This document shows positions 12,116 to 24,630 of a stretch of DNA of 64,000 nt, piece after piece (position 1 is the stretch's first letter; every line of letters starts with the position of its first letter). The stretch lies in contig OZ005695.1 in assembly GCA_963930775.1 (NCBI GenBank), positions 3,906,001-3,970,000 of the forward strand, written 5' to 3'. Position numbers and translations under genes: made by a program. Origin of the DNA: Cliona cf. orientalis (taxonomy: Eukaryota; Porifera; Demospongiae; Clionaida; Clionaidae). Under the pieces are notes generated by a model. It ran no database searches, was not told the origin of the DNA, and was given only the letters and a program-made list of their open reading frames with translations.

Positions 12116-12481
12116 CTGTAATACACATTTTATATGCATGTATTATGTACATGTACATGTGAATGTTTGATGCTAAAAAGTATGCTGTATATTATAGCCC
12201 CAGGGAGAGGGGGTGTGGAATACAATGGGGCTCAAGTGTGCTTCACCATAGCCCACGCATGCTCTATTGAGTGGTTGCTTGGGACTATATCTCAGAAACC
12301 AGAAACTATAGTCATGTGAATGAAGTAAGTATCAGTCTGAGACACTGTGTAACCTAGTCTATATTGACAATGTTTAAGCCAATCACAAGTGCTTAAAGTA
12401 CTATAGAGGGGTAATATACATGTAGTTAGATGTACTATACCATAATAAAAAATATGCATTATTCTTCAGTCTACATACATG

Positions 12482-12822
12482 TAGTTGCCAACCTTATAAG
12501 AAATGGATGCGGGACAGATGAGCTAACGCGCACGAAGCGCGCGCGAAATTTTGGGACCACGTCCAGTTTTTTGCATTGCCACACCCACTATTTCGGCAAC
12601 GTCCGCGACTACGCACAAAATCCACCTACCACGCCCACTAAATCTCGAGATATACGGACAAAAACAGGCCAGGTAGAACACTGAGGTTAGATTTGTGCCA
12701 CACCCCTTTGTGCTTTATAAGCGACGTACTATGATGTCAGCAGAGGGGGAATTCGGGACAAGAGCGGGACATATCTAATATTTTCGGGACTGTCCCGCCA
12801 GTTTCGGGACAGTTGGCAACTA
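12482..12822. mobile_element. MITE with GTTGCCAA / TTGGCAAC termini
   Basis: The element begins AGTTGCCAACCTTATAAG and ends GACAGTTGGCAACT, with GGGACA and TCCCGCC motifs near both ends. A related element in opposite orientation lies at 63136-63469 (TGTCCCGG motifs, GCGCGCG block). It sits in intron 3 and is absent from copy B intron 3. Confidence 0.65.
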
Positions 12823-13187
12823 TGAGTCTATACAAAGGTATAGGACATGAGTTTACCACTGCCCAAGAATTATTTCGTATGACATTGTAGAATTCCGAGT
12901 TGTATACAGTATGTGTATTTCATTTAAACCAGCAGCAGTGGAAGAAGGTATGGAATATGAGTGCAACAAACACACACAGGACGTGGCCCAACTTCAGAAA
13001 TCTAAAATAGATTGCATCTTGTCAGTCAATAATCTACTACTCTTGTTTCAATACTTGCACCCCCCTCGTATAGTTCTCGTATTGCTGTCACTATAATTAT
13101 ACACATGTAATACTGACCATTGGATACATGTACATGTAGATAGTATTAAGGGAATTCAAATTAATGTTCTTCATGACATACATTTAC

Positions 13188-13382
13188 CTTCTTCCACTGC
13201 TGCTGGTTCAAATGAAATATCCAGCTGTCTCTGAGAATCTTACCACCATCACCACGTCCCCACATGATCAGTAGAGCAGGGTGGGTTGGGTCAGCATCAG
13301 GATCATAGACACTGATCCATGAGTGACCAAATCGAGCTACAGGGTGGTTGGGGGTTTGACTGGCTGGGATGACTGTCCAAGT
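13188..13382 (-). CDS. Kelch-type gene, copy A, exon 3
   Basis: Encodes 65 codons in phase 0 (TWTVIPASQTPNHPVARFGH at the start; the exon ends WIFHLNQQQWKK). The pattern R-x-G-H-S-x7-D followed later by W-x-F-x-L-x5-W is typical of Kelch repeats. Acceptor CTGATAG ends at 13383; donor GTAAATG is at 13181-13187. Copy B (46813-47001) is two codons shorter. Confidence 0.85.
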
Positions 13383-13852
13383 CTATCAGAGAATAATATT
13401 TACGTAATTAATTAACTGTGTCTAAAGAATTTGCATGCAAGCAGTACTTAGAAGTGGTAAAGCTAGCTAGCGAGGGGGTATGGCAGCTCCATTGGTACAT
13501 GGTGCGCATACATAGACTACATGATGAACATTTATTATTGGTAATGGCCGTCATGCGGTAATTTAATACTCGTACAACTATAGCCTCATACCATAGATTT
13601 CTATGCTCAAACAGAGGCCTCAAAGGGCCTGGGAATGAGGCTAGTACCATAGGCGTCGAAACCAATTGGAAGGTGAGGGGGCAAGGGTCAAGTAACAGGG
13701 CGCGGGGACCATTGGAGGGCAGACAGAAGCTGATGGCAACTCGAGCACATATGAAAGCAGTCTAGTTTTCAAGCAAAACGTTCATATAGATAGGTAAGGT
13801 CAGCTTATTCTATGGCATAATCTAAAAGTGGGTGTGTCCAGTCATGAAAAGT

Positions 13853-13873
13853 GGGGGGGGGGGGGGGGGGGGG
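13853..13873. repeat. Poly-G run (21 G)
   Basis: Uninterrupted G run inside intron 2 of copy A; not present at the equivalent place in copy B. Length may be unstable or uncertain in the assembly. Confidence 0.9.
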
Positions 13874-14118
13874 TGCAGTACAACTGTAGATAGCTTAATC
13901 TACAGGTGAGCCATCAGAAAAGGTGTTACGACCCAGGCCGTAGCTACGGTACCACTTCTGACGCTACTGCATGTATCCAAAATCACACAATGTAGTCTAT
14001 ACACATGTATGCTTGCACAGATACTACTACTATACAAATCCGTTTGAACTACATACATGTATTAAACGTTGCCTCATCTTCTTAGATTCTTAAGAAGCAG
14101 CTCTCTTAAATTATTTGT

Positions 14119-14721
14119 TACCCCGCGCGCATGCACAAGGGGTAAAGTAATCGGTCGTGTCGTCGTCGTTGTTGTTGTTATCGTTAGCACAAAAATCGCC
14201 ATATCTCGAGATATAGGCGTCTAAGCGACTCGTAATCACAACGAATCAATCGAGTTTGGCGAAAAACTGGCTTCAGTGTGCGTCAAATCGATGGATACGG
14301 TCCACGAGCGTCACAAATAGTGCCTTTTTGTTGGCCACCGTAGCCACGCCTATCGACAGTGCCCATCAATGCATATGCATACCAATTGTGCTTTCTGCTC
14401 ATGCGCACAACTAACATGACTGGTAAAGATCGTCGATGTTCTAAATAATGCTCGTGATGTCTACAGTGACTGAAATCTGTAACCAATCATAATGTAAGAC
14501 AGCTATACTACTATTGTTACAACAAATATAGGTAGAAATTCATATGTTCCTAGTTTGGGCTAGGTCTGGGGGCAGAGAGTGCTTTTTCAAGTGTCACCGG
14601 AACCCCCAGTAGGCTAAGCAGCATTTCTATTTCTCTGAAGTTTATTATAGCCATGCACCGAAAGTAAATTTATAGATTGCACAATGTGCGCGCAGGGTAT
14701 GTGCTCTACAGAGCTCTAGTT
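14119..14721 (+). mobile_element. MITE, family CCCC-GCGCGCATGC, long form
   Basis: Begins TACCCCGCGCGCATGCACAA, then GTCGTCGTCGTTGTTG triplets and ATCTCGAGATATAGGC, and ends GGGTATGTGCTCTACAGAGC. Other members: 15622-16021, 38662-39285, 47030-47651, 48257-48650, 60098-60486, 60487-60971. It is in intron 2 of copy A and not at the matching place in copy B. Confidence 0.7.
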
Positions 14722-15231
14722 TTGACAGTGGTCATCCTAGCCTGACAAGCTTACAGTCTTGCACTAGTGGCTTACATTCTAACTAATTTCTTGCAGTAAA
14801 TCAGGCCCAAAGCCAGGGGGGTTTGGGAGGGGGAGGATTTAGGGGGTTAATCGAGAGAGCTGCACTCGAGCATACATGTGTATACTGATTGCAATGATCG
14901 TTAATGATATTCACAGTCAATCCACACACTTGCTAGATGAGTTGTTCCTTACGTAAACTGCTACATGTATGTTCACCAAATCAACACCCGATAAGCCTAT
15001 GGAGCAGTGCAACATACTGTCTATAGTGATATAACTGTTTATAGAAATCCTGCAATATCAGATGCCCCCTATATAAAAAAGGAACCCCCTAGCTCAACTA
15101 CAGGCCTGTAAATGGCAATTATTTTGAAGTTAATTTTGCACAAAATGCGGGATTCTATTGAATATGTTGACTACGATGAAGAGGGTATGCATTCATGTAT
15201 TGTATGAACTAAACAGTCAACTTCAACTGAC

Positions 15232-15392
15232 CCAGTGGTTCATGTCCAGGATGTAGACATCAGGTGATACTGGCTCCCTATCCTTCCCTACTCCTCCAAC
15301 CAAAACAGCTCGATGATGGTGCACTCTGGTTAGAGAGCACCAGCTACAAGCTGGAGGTGGACTGCCAGTGATGGCTGGTCTAAACCACATGT
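15232..15392 (-). CDS. Kelch-type gene, copy A, exon 2
   Basis: Encodes 54 codons when joined to exon 1: MWFRPAITGSPPPACSWCSL, then an AVLVGGVGKD motif and YILDMNHW. The double glycine and the final hydrophobic-x-W are Kelch hallmarks. Acceptor CTTTAG ends at 15393; donor GTCAGT is at 15227-15232 minus one, leaving exon end GG at 15232. Copy B (49799-49956) is one codon shorter. Confidence 0.85.
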
Positions 15393-15621
15393 CTAAAGAA
15401 GAGAAGTTAGGCACTATCTATGGAATGTAACATACATAATACATATAATTAGGCACATATGTATTAATTAATTTATGAAATAATATTATTTGAATGCTAG
15501 CATATTATAATACATAAGTACATGTACATGTACAACTAATTGATAACTACTTCACTATTCTCACATTGCACGCAAATCTTCTTTAGACTAAGAAAAAAAT
15601 CCACAGTATCATGCTTTATTA

Positions 15622-16021
15622 ACTAGAGCTCTGTAGAGCACATACCCCGCGCGCTCTGTAGCGTAGTACTGCAACACTCTGCGGCATACATGTAGCTTTT
15701 TTATGACCTGACGACCCTTTCCAAAACTGTGCTTGAGCATGCGCAGTCGCATCAGCATGCTAAAGAGTGGGTGTGGTCGATAAACCACAGGCATGTTGAA
15801 CAGAAAATACACGATTTGTAGCACTAGTGACCCCTTTTGAGCAATTCGAAGCCCGTATAAACCAGTTTTTCACCGATATCTACTGATTGGTTGTGCTTAC
15901 AGTACGCACAGATGCCTAGAACTCGAGATCTGGCGATTTTCGTGCCGACGACGACGACGACGACAACAACGACAGACGGATAAACCGATTGCTTTACCGC
16001 TTGCGCATGCGCACGGGGTAA
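15622..16021 (-). mobile_element. MITE, family CCCC-GCGCGCATGC, short form
   Basis: Reverse-orientation member: starts CTAGAGCTCTGTAGAGCACA, contains CGACGACGACGACGACAACA and ends GCGCATGCGCACGGGGTA. It lies in intron 1 of copy A; copy B intron 1 lacks it. Confidence 0.65.
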
Positions 16022-16074
16022 AAATTATCATGTGTAGTACATGTATAATTGATGGTGCACACACATACACTCAC

Positions 16075-16612
16075 TTTGCTCAGTGTCATAGCAGACCACC
16101 TCATTGGTCCACCCTTCACCCTCACTCTCAGGATGTGGAATATACTCTACTCCTGGATGACGGTTGGTTGGTAGGACACCACACCCTCCTACTGTTACAA
16201 TGATGCTTCCATATGAGATTCCTGCTAGTCCAAATTTCTTCATTGGAGCTGCCTGGGGGTTGGCTGGTTGTAGTTCCCTCCACTCCATGGTTGTCGTGTC
16301 CAGGCAGTGTACAGTGTTGTAGTCAGCTCCCTCATCCAGTCCACCAATGTGATAGAGTAGTGGTCCTACTGCTACACAGGCTGCATCCACAACACCAGAT
16401 GGTGGTGAACCAGATGTTGTCATTTGTGTCCACTCTTCTCTATCAGGATCAAATACATTGATGGAAGTAGGAGGATCAGCACGGCCTCCATCAGATCCAA
16501 CGCCACCATAAGTTATCCATTTGCCCTCCACTAGAGCACTGCAATGGCTATATCGTGGTTTAGGCTCATAGCGAGGATCAGGGGGGCTGGGAGGAGCTGT
16601 TGCCATAGCAAC
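16075..16612 (-). CDS. Kelch-type gene, copy A, exon 1 (first recognisable coding exon)
   Basis: ATG at 16606 opens MATAPPSPPDPRYEPKPRYS and a Kelch pattern: YGGVGSDGG, VFDPDREEWTQM, LLYHIGGLDEG, CLDTTTMEWRELQP, IIVTVGGCG. That makes at least two to three propeller blades in 177 codons. The donor is GTGAGT at 16069-16074. The exon is preceded by a good acceptor (TTACTGCAG ending at 16613), so a further 5' exon, coding or untranslated, probably exists upstream; I could not identify it. Copy B equivalent: 50680-51217. Kelch propellers bind partner proteins; here the propeller precedes a GTPase and Death domain in the same transcript (inferred from matching phases). Confidence 0.85.
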
Positions 16613-16680
16613 CTGCAGTAATCAGTATCATATCAATATTACATTTGCCAATGAATATTTTGTAGCATAAAATCATAAGT

Positions 16681-16788
16681 TTATGATAAGATCTAACTAG
16701 TGCAAAACATTTGCATTCAAGGACTTTTCATAATGTAATCATGTAAAAGTATATTTTTTTAGCTCACATTCCATTAGAATAAACATGG
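16681..16788. repeat. Dispersed ~150-bp repeat
   Basis: Same family as 5451-5610, also at 51291-51402 in copy B, so this copy predates the duplication. Confidence 0.5.
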
Positions 16789-17526
16789 GATCCATGGTAA
16801 CATTTATTTAAGAATGTTACCATTAAATAATACAATGTTCACAGCATGCAGTAGTAAGAAAAATGATCCTTGATAACATGAAAATGACTACTACAGGAAA
16901 TATCACTCTTAATATCAATTTGAAAGCTCGATCACAAAGGTCGTGCCACCCTTCTCTTGTTAAATATTGCTGCATAAAAAAGTTGACTTACAACTTAAGG
17001 CAGCCACTGTGGGTCTGCCCTCCTTAGACCTCTACTTGCTGAGTCAGCAGTTCCTTACTGTTCTGTAGCAAGCTGGTTTGAATCCTATAGCTGTCAAAGG
17101 ATATGTGATACACATAATGACATGCACGAACTTATTATCAACAGGTTATTTACAACAGAAATCGATTCATTTAATAAAGAGGAGTGGTTTATCGTGCAAC
17201 ACTGTTGTCATAATCCCTCTCATAATTATTAATACCAGTTTGATATCAAACCACCACACTGCTCTACTGCAGCTGACACTGCTTCCACATAATACATAGC
17301 CACATATTTACAGTAACTTTATTTGTACACTATAAAAGATTAACATGTGTATAGACGTCCATGCTTGTAACCGGCAAATACTTGACTTATACCTTTATGG
17401 ATGTACATGAACCACTTGCCCAATAGTTCAAATTCCAGCAAGGGTGCTAGCGTCCAGTACAAGTGAAAACACGGACTAGTCTTTTCAATCTTAGACTAAC
17501 ATAAAGATACCATTTATGGATGGCTA

Positions 17527-17738
17527 ACTGTAGGTCGGGTTTTAATTGTATCTATTAGTATTAATTGTGAATTGCGAGTTTTTCTACATTTCGCAATTAA
17601 TAGATTCACAAATATAAACGTGCACGTATACTACAGTACGGTACGGGGTCGTCCATTGCAATTATTGGATTTGTAATTCGGCCAGACTTGACTAGAACGC
17701 AATTATTAAACTACGCAATTAAAACCCGTCCTACGGTA
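17527..17738. mobile_element. MITE with TACCGTAGGTCGGG-type termini, second copy
   Basis: Close relative of 5709-5911 (GTAGGTCGGGTTTTAATTG at left, AAAACCCGTCCTACGGTA at right, GCACGTATACTACAGTACGG inside). The left TACC is degraded. Copy B at about 58868 reads GGATGGCTTATTTCTAG with no insert. Confidence 0.7.
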
Positions 17739-18199
17739 TTTCTGGTTCACAAGGCAGCGTACTAGCCCATGCCTGTGATATAATAGAGCACCAAAAGTAG
17801 CCAGCAGAACATGTTCTTCCTATAATTGCCAAGGACAATAATGTAGTTGTGTTTGCTAGTATCTGCACAGTCTTGTCCAACTTCCATGGAGCACCACTGA
17901 ATGACCCAGCCCTCACACAGGTGCTTGAAGGCCTTCCATTCAACAATGAACATGCCTTATAAAATTGTTATTCACTGGTGTGCTGATGACCTTCAAGAAC
18001 AGGCTATCTTCTGAATCAGTAAGAGATCTCTTGTCTCCTCCAGGTGGGCCTATGATCAACAGCCTTGGGTTGATAAACCCTGAGAGTATATACGTATGGC
18101 CTTTGACATTGATTTTCGAGTCAAGAGTGAGATCCAAAAGCTTGATGTTGTGCAAGTGAGTCACTAATTATTTTGGTTGAGTATAAAAGGGAGTGGCCT

Positions 18200-19420
18200 G
18201 GCCAGAAAAGATGGCATTTCGAATAAGTCTGAACAAGCATTGTTGTGAGATCTTCCTGCCCGCTCGTGTGTGTGTGCGCAAGTTGTCTTGCTTTAGCTTA
18301 GTGACAGCAAAGCTGAGCACACTACTGTTGAGGAGGTTCGGGTTGGATCCATGAATTCAAAGAGGCCCTGGATACAATTGGTATAGCTATGAATTTGCAG
18401 TAAATATTAATAATGTCGCTGAAAGGTTTGGTTGATTCTTGAAATACTATGTATTATCTTCGGTATGTGAAGATCTATCCCCAGCTAGAGATGCCTTTCA
18501 AGTAATGTAGTTTGCCGCTTAATGATGGTTGAATTCCGTGAAGTTTCCCCTGTGATCAATGTAGTACTATGGAACAAATGAGACGAATGTATAATGATCA
18601 ACTATCACTTCTAGAATCTAAAAACCTCCACTGGGAGTCTGAATGAGTTCAGAGTAAGACTGCTACCAGAGTGATACAGACATTGAGGGACACACTGTGG
18701 TGTGTGGACAGACCTCATTTAACTCTCAGTGAGAGAGGGTGCACTGTCCCAGCTCTACTTCCCCAATTCACAATGGCTATAATAAGCCAGAACAACACAA
18801 ACATAGAAAGCGGATACCTTCTTCCTTATTAAATTTTAGAGTGGTGTTACTATCACATTCACAGGCTTTATTCACTACTCTTCAAAGTCCAGTTTGGAGG
18901 AGGCCATTATGACATGAGATATGACATAAAACAGTTAGCACACTCTTTTGCATCCAATGCTAATCTACTTTTGTCGAAAAGAGAAAGAATTAATGTAGGA
19001 CGTTCACTCCTCAGCTGAAATAGTAAGACAGATACATGTAGGTGAGTGCTTTTTTTTATCAAATGTCGTATTTTTCTCGAAACAGTGATAGTGGAGAAAA
19101 CAAGCATATTATGCAGCTTGCTTCATCCGTTATGAGAGGGAATATTATTCTGTTGTAGTTAAAACTTTTTTTGTGTGGACTGATGACAAACACCAGATGT
19201 GGCATCAGCAGCTAGAAAGGGGAAGGCAGGTTAATGTTCGTTCTGGGATGCTATTACAAGCTGCTGAGGACCACATTGAGATGATAATATGCAAAGTTTG
19301 AAGACATTTGTGTCTATTGTGCTGCTTCTGCATCTCCATGGAGTGACAATGTGAACCACACCCAGTCATACAACTGTGAAGACAAACAACGGATTCCAAA
19401 CACCAAAAAATTGGCTTAGC
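18200..19420 (+). pseudogene. Decayed transposon-like gene, copy A
   Basis: Plus-strand fragments in several frames parallel copy B 59690-61390. Around 18300-18480 a fragment ends in LQ/AVN words followed by VAERFG-like residues; around 19060-19400 come GENKH, QLASSVMRG, the peptide FEDICVYCAASA, and a closing PNTKKLA. Multiple stops and frameshifts break it. In copy B the same region keeps a 137-codon frame with WTDDKHQIKIGE and STERGRQVIV, which I associate with transposon-derived invertebrate proteins (memory of the family, not a search). Function lost. Confidence 0.45.
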
Positions 19421-19680
19421 ATCTCCGAGTCTGTGTGTACTATCATGAATATGTGCTACTGTCTAGTCATGTGTATGCCATCGGGTAAATTATATTCATT
19501 GTGCTCATAAAGAGATTCATAATAATGGATAGTGGCTGCCCACCCACAGGTGAAATACAGGAAGCCTTATACAGAAGTACATACACAGTAACATTGTATG
19601 TGTACAAAAGAAATATGAATGTGCACTTATGGAAACTTACAGACACGGAAGTTATTAATTTTAGTAGTCTCACTAATTTA

Positions 19681-20308
19681 CAGTACTGCTCACAGGCAAC
19701 TTGACAAACGAGTGCGAGTGATACGCGTGTATGAAGCGCGTGCTCGCGAGTCAATTTCCGGCAACTGCGTGTACCCCAGTACCCGCATTTCGAGTGCACG
19801 CGCTCGTGAGGGCACACGCAAGTATTTGAGACTCGACAGCAAAAAACCTACATGTAGCTCGTTTGTGAGCTAGGTATAGTTTTACTGCCTCTCTTCTCTC
19901 AACAAGCTGCTAAAGCTTTCTAAAAGTCTCGTGCCTCGGCTGCTCACGATCACGTTCACGAGTACTCGAGACTTGTCATGAAAAAATACGGAGAATAGGA
20001 AGCTTATCTATGCCTAGCGAATCTTTTACTGCCTCTCTTCGCTCAGTAAACTCACCAGCGTTCATCAAAAAGTACGATAACCGCGCGAACTGCCTGTTGT
20101 CTCGATCTTGCCACCATTGTCTTGTTGGTGCAATAATTAGACCACGCCCTATACGTACTCGCGAGTGCGTGCGGATATGCGCGAGCGTGCGAGTACTCGC
20201 GCTTGCGCGTCGAGGGCGCATTTGGCACGCGCACGTGAACGTCCAGGCCACGCGAGTCACCTCCTCGCTACTCGCACTCGTTTGTCAAGTTAGCTGTGAT
20301 CTGTACTG
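19681..20308. mobile_element. MITE-like element with ~39-bp terminal inverted repeats, GC-rich
   Basis: CAACTTGACAAACGAGTGCG near the left end is inverted as CGCACTCGTTTGTCAAGTT near the right, extending outward to CAGTAC / GTACTG. The interior is CpG-rich and repeats CTTTTACTGCCTCTCTTC. Overlapping frames on both strands (60-99 codons) arise from the palindromic structure, not from genes. It is part of about 2.1 kb (19620-21770) missing from copy B. Confidence 0.65.
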
Positions 20309-20687
20309 ATGTTGCTCAGTACTAGAGGAGGTTGGACACGATCATGTGTGCACAAAAAGTGGGCATGTAAATGTAATTATAACATTAATGTAAGTCTTTC
20401 CCAAATAGTGATAGTGGAGAAAACAAGCATAGCTATTCTTATGCAGTTTGCCTCTTCATTCATCCTTCAAGATGGTTTAAAATGTGAAAGCAGGTTGAAA
20501 TCCACAAGAAAAGAAGGTCCAGCACTATACTCTGCCCGCCCACCCCTATAACATCTTGCAAATCGAGAAACTTATTCTTCAGAATGGCAACACTAAAAAC
20601 AGTTTTTGTCAATTGCAATTGGCTTCTTTTGCTGTTACAACATTACATCAACATGATTCATCTCCGTTTCAGCTTCAGATTTGGCCA

Positions 20688-21132
20688 TACAGTAAACTCT
20701 GGTTATTAAGCGCACCTCGCTATTAAGCGCATATTATTTATTAAGCGCACGCCCTCTTCTTGTCATAAGCTATTGTTTACTAAGCGCATGCGCTTAATAG
20801 GCGTGGCGTTCTATGAACCTGACCTTGACCGGCTGGAAAGTATTTGGAGTCCAGCTATCTTTGGAGAAATGATGGCCACGAATAACGTTATTATGCAAGA
20901 AGATCGACAAATCGCCAGCACTCGTCATCTTGAGCGGCAACTATAAACGTTAAAGTGCTCGATCGATCGATCGACCGCTAGCGCTAGTGCTAGCGGGCCT
21001 CGCATTCATCACGTGCCCAAACGTTTGTGGGCGTGGTTATGTGCCATATAAGCGTATATCCTTTATTAAGCGCATACTGTCATTCCGTTTACTGCTATAA
21101 GCGCATGCGCTTATTAACCAGAGTCTACGGTA
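20688..21132. mobile_element. MITE with TACCGTA-type termini and TTAAGCGCA repeats
   Basis: The left end TACAGTAAACTCTGGTTATT and right end AACCAGAGTCTACGGTA are inverted. The word TATTAAGCGCA recurs at both ends. Absent from copy B (it lies in the 2.1-kb difference). Confidence 0.7.
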
Positions 21133-22800
21133 GCTCACACACGTAAACATTTTAGCTACCAGCTACACTCACAAATGGAGTTCTTTTGAATGTGTGGCAG
21201 CATAATTACATACCGAGGTCATGTGACTACAGCGTAAATGTGCATCATGTCCAACCTCCTCTGAGTTAGACTCATATTATTGTATCACAGTAAAACCGCT
21301 CATGAATACAGCCACACCATCTGTGCGTGTATATACAGTACATGTACATGTACATGAATCGTATAGCTGGTAATTTTCGTGGGGTGCTCATTTTCATCAC
21401 TTTCATGCTTGACTTGGCAGTCACAAATTTTCATCCACAAAAATTAATTGCTATAGTGATGCATGAGTGGATCTTATCATAGATGAGGGGCGTGGCTAAG
21501 GATATTATGCTGATGGTGGCTTCGACACTAATATCCTCCTATCCCACAATATTTAGCCAAGTCTCTTTGCAGAAGTGGCTTAGTGACAAAGGAAATCAAG
21601 CGACTCGATGGAGAGTGGTGTGCAGCGATTACATCATTGCTTCCCATCGCCCCACATCTGTACTGGGTTGCTATGATAACAAAAACCACGAAAATTAATT
21701 CTGGGGGCTTTCTCTGTCTTAGTTTCGTCCCCAGACCCCACCTCCAAGGAGGAAAAGGATCTGGTGAACTTGGGCAGAGTCCTTGGACCTGTGCTGAGGA
21801 ATTTCCACGTGCCAATGAGATTGCAGCTCTGGCTCAGTCATGTGACAAGCTTACTGCAGGAATGCAACATTGCTATACTTGCTGTAAAGCTATAGAAGCT
21901 ATTCAATTTAGCTCACCAATCAGATTCAAGGTTTGCTTTACTACCGGTTGCTATCATATGCAAATGCAGCCATAGAGACCACAATCTTGTGTCATCATGA
22001 TTCAGAGCTATGTCAGCAATACCTACACCAGATAATTTTTTGGGGTACAATTTTTCGTTGAAAAACGGAGATAGTATCGTCCCCAGACCCTACCCTCAAG
22101 GAGGAAAATGGGTATGGTGAACTTGGGCTGAATCTTCAGTTCTCATTCAGTGGTGCGCACTGACTATCAATACAATACTCTGAAATGGGTACACCTCTCC
22201 AGTGCTACTTAGCTATACAAGTACGCATACTAACAACTACAATGATAGTACAGTTACTATAATATGGTGGGCAGTTTTCGTGGGGTGCTATTTTTCATTA
22301 TTTTAGTGGTAGACTGGCAGTCACGAAAATTTTCATCTATGAAATTTAATGACTACCAATATGCGCACATGGGCAATCGCTAAGGCTGGTCGGCGGGTGT
22401 CAGTCACACTATCATCGAGTGTAGCTATTTCAGCTTTATATATGCTCAGATTCGAAAGTGGATTGATCGACCCTTTACCAGTCAATAATATGTAGTCCAG
22501 GCGTTCTAACAAAGGTCAATTAACAGCTACATGCAAGTATGTGCCCTAAAATTCTCAAAAATTGATGCCTATAATGCTATGTAGCATAATATTCTCAAAT
22601 GCTTACAATACTTACATGTATATTATACTCAAAATCATGCTGGCATAATTTACATACCCTATACCAGTAATTACCCGTATCAAAGCAAGATCAAAAGATT
22701 TTCCTAAGCTATTACCGCCTTTAGTACAATGTATGACTGTCATCTACTATTGCCATGACACTAAGAGGAGGGGTGGTCCAAGACTTACTGTCATAATGAC
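21133..22800. other. Non-coding stretch with shared repeats, end of copy A
   Basis: Contains words repeated within the window, such as TTTTCGTGGGGTGCT (21376 and 22274) and TCGTCCCCAGACCC (21725 and 22078). A plus-strand frame of 130 codons at 21583-21975 is similar to broken frames at 61670-61790 in copy B. I do not recognise a gene; decayed transposon DNA is the likeliest content. Confidence 0.4.
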
Positions 22801-23149
22801 AGTATATTTGTTGTTTAGGTGTGTCACAGTCCCCAAAGTAGCTTTGAAACACACTAACAATCTCTTGCCTCAATCAGGCCACCACACTATAACTATATTA
22901 TGTGATTGACCCAAATAGGCGCCCACGGTCATGGATGTCAGTACAGTGCACAGTAGTAGTGAGACTAGGGTTCGAGGTAGTCTCATGTGCCACACCCCTC
23001 AATCGCTGTGGTGCATGAGACTACAATAATTACCAGCTTTGCAAACTATTTATCAGTAAGAAAACTTAATATTTGTAATGGACCATAAAGTGACCATGAA
23101 TTACCCTAGGACACAGGTTAAGGTTCCAATATTCCTAAAAGTAGAAAAT

Positions 23150-24630
23150 TATGGGGGTGGATAGTGTCAAAAGTACAGTCACTGCTTTGGAGGGTGGTTT
23201 CGACTGGAGGGGGTGCTTTTCTGTTGGAGGATACCACTTTACGTGGAGGAGGAGTGTATTTTGATCTCGAGGAGGGGCTCTAGCGCATCCGGAGTAGGGG
23301 ATCATACTTCGCTGGGTGAGGGGTGCATTTTGATCTCGAGGAAGGGGTCTACATCATCTGGAGTAGAGGGGGGTCACATACTATTGCTGGAGAATCAAGG
23401 AGGGGTATATTTTGATCTCGAGGAGGGCTCTAGTTCATCTGAAATAGGAGGTGATACTCTCATTGGAAGAGGACGCATTTGATCTTGAGGGGTCCACTAC
23501 TGAACGGAATATTGTGTTTTTGTGCATGCACAAATCCGACAACGTTATTTTTGTCCAAAAATATTCGCGCTATGCGCTGGTACCATGATGGTGCGGAACG
23601 CATGCTGGGAAGCAAGTCGCTTGAAAATGAGTTGTTTTGGACAATTGTAAATGTGCTGGTGGTGTCTCCTGTCATACAAAGGTTCGATAATTGTATGTGG
23701 TGCTACAATTTTAATATATCCGTACGAACAAATTACCAAATTAATATCTGCACTTCATCAAATGAATGTAGCATCTTTATACAAGAAGCACCAGTAACAC
23801 ATCTACAGCAGTCTAAAATCACGCCACTAGCTTCCCAGTCTATAGCCACATCCAAATTCAGGCCATGGCACGTGGCGTGAAGATTTTTGACGCACATGCG
23901 CGAAAATGTGCCACACCCACAATGATAATAATAATAATTATTATTACACGCGAATGGAATTATGACGTACATCTATCGGCAACTGCTAGCCCCACTCCAT
24001 TGCTTCAAATATGCCCCTCTTCCAGTTGAGGTAGCAGACCCCTCGAGATCAAAATGTAGTTACCCCTTGTCCAGCGAAAGTACATGTATGACCTATCACG
24101 ATAAATTTGGACACCCCTTTTTGTTCCCTCCGGTCCATTTATATTTCGAAATATTTGGACCCCCCCTCCCCCGGCCCTTATATTTCTGAAATATATGGAC
24201 CCCCATGCATGTTATCAACTATAGCAGAGATTCAGAAGGGTCAGGGGCTGGGTTCTGGGTATAAATGGTTAGCAGGGTTAGTTTCCAGGGTCTGTATGGC
24301 AGGGTTAGTCTTCAGGGTCTGGATGGGGGGTCCGAATATTTCGGGGGTCCAAATATCACGTGACAGACCCCTCCTCACGATCAAAATGCATTCTTCATCC
24401 AGCTAAAGTATGACCCCCTCCTCGCAATCAAAATGCATCCCTCCCCCAGCAAAGTATGACCCCTACTCCAGATGAGCTAGACCCCTCCTCGAGATCAAAA
24501 CGCACCCCTCCTCCACATAAAGTGGTATCCTCCAATAGAACAGCATTCCTTCCAGTCAAAACCACCCCTCCTCAGTGAAGTCACCCTCCTCCAAACAGTG
24601 ACTGTACTTTTGACGCTATACACCCCCATA
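23150..24630. mobile_element. Inverted-repeat element whose arms carry ~50-bp tandem units
   Basis: ATGGGGGTGGATAGTGTC with AAAAGTACAGTCACTG at the left is inverted at 24590-24630. Inside the left arm a unit with TTTTGATCTCGAGGA repeats about every 50-70 bp (23253-23480); in the right arm the complement (CTCGAGATCAAAA) repeats at 24030-24510. The middle holds a 133-codon frame (23479-23880) with no recognised similarity and an ATAATAATAATTATTATT palindrome. Only one copy occurs in this window, in the spacer between A and B. Confidence 0.6.

Larger units (their letters stand above)
1..22800. repeat. Segmental duplication, copy A
   Basis: This segment matches 32900-64000 in the same orientation. 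Anchors read directly include the long exon (320-2896 against 33225-35812), all five Kelch exons in the same order, the decayed transposon gene (about 18200-19420 against 59690-61390) and the right ends (about 22740-22800 against 63920-64000, both containing the words GGTGGTCCAAGACTTACTGTCAT). Exons look well above 90% identical by eye; introns differ mainly by mobile-element insertions, small deletions and one inversion. Exact boundaries need an alignment; the left end may lie outside the window. Confidence 0.9.

Noticed and set aside
16213..16461. Plus-strand 82-codon frame
   Set aside because: Antisense of Kelch exon 1; splice sites and Kelch motifs are on the minus strand.
20010..20309. 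99-codon and mirror 94-codon frames on opposite strands
   Set aside because: Both arise inside a CpG-rich inverted-repeat element; no domain and no counterpart in copy B.
21583..21975. 130-codon plus-strand frame
   Set aside because: Frame is broken in copy B, composition is unconvincing and no domain is seen; kept only as probable decayed repeat.
23253..23480. Possible CRISPR-like spaced repeats
   Set aside because: Units are degenerate, spacers are also related, and the array is mirrored in the other arm of an inverted-repeat element; the genome is eukaryotic.
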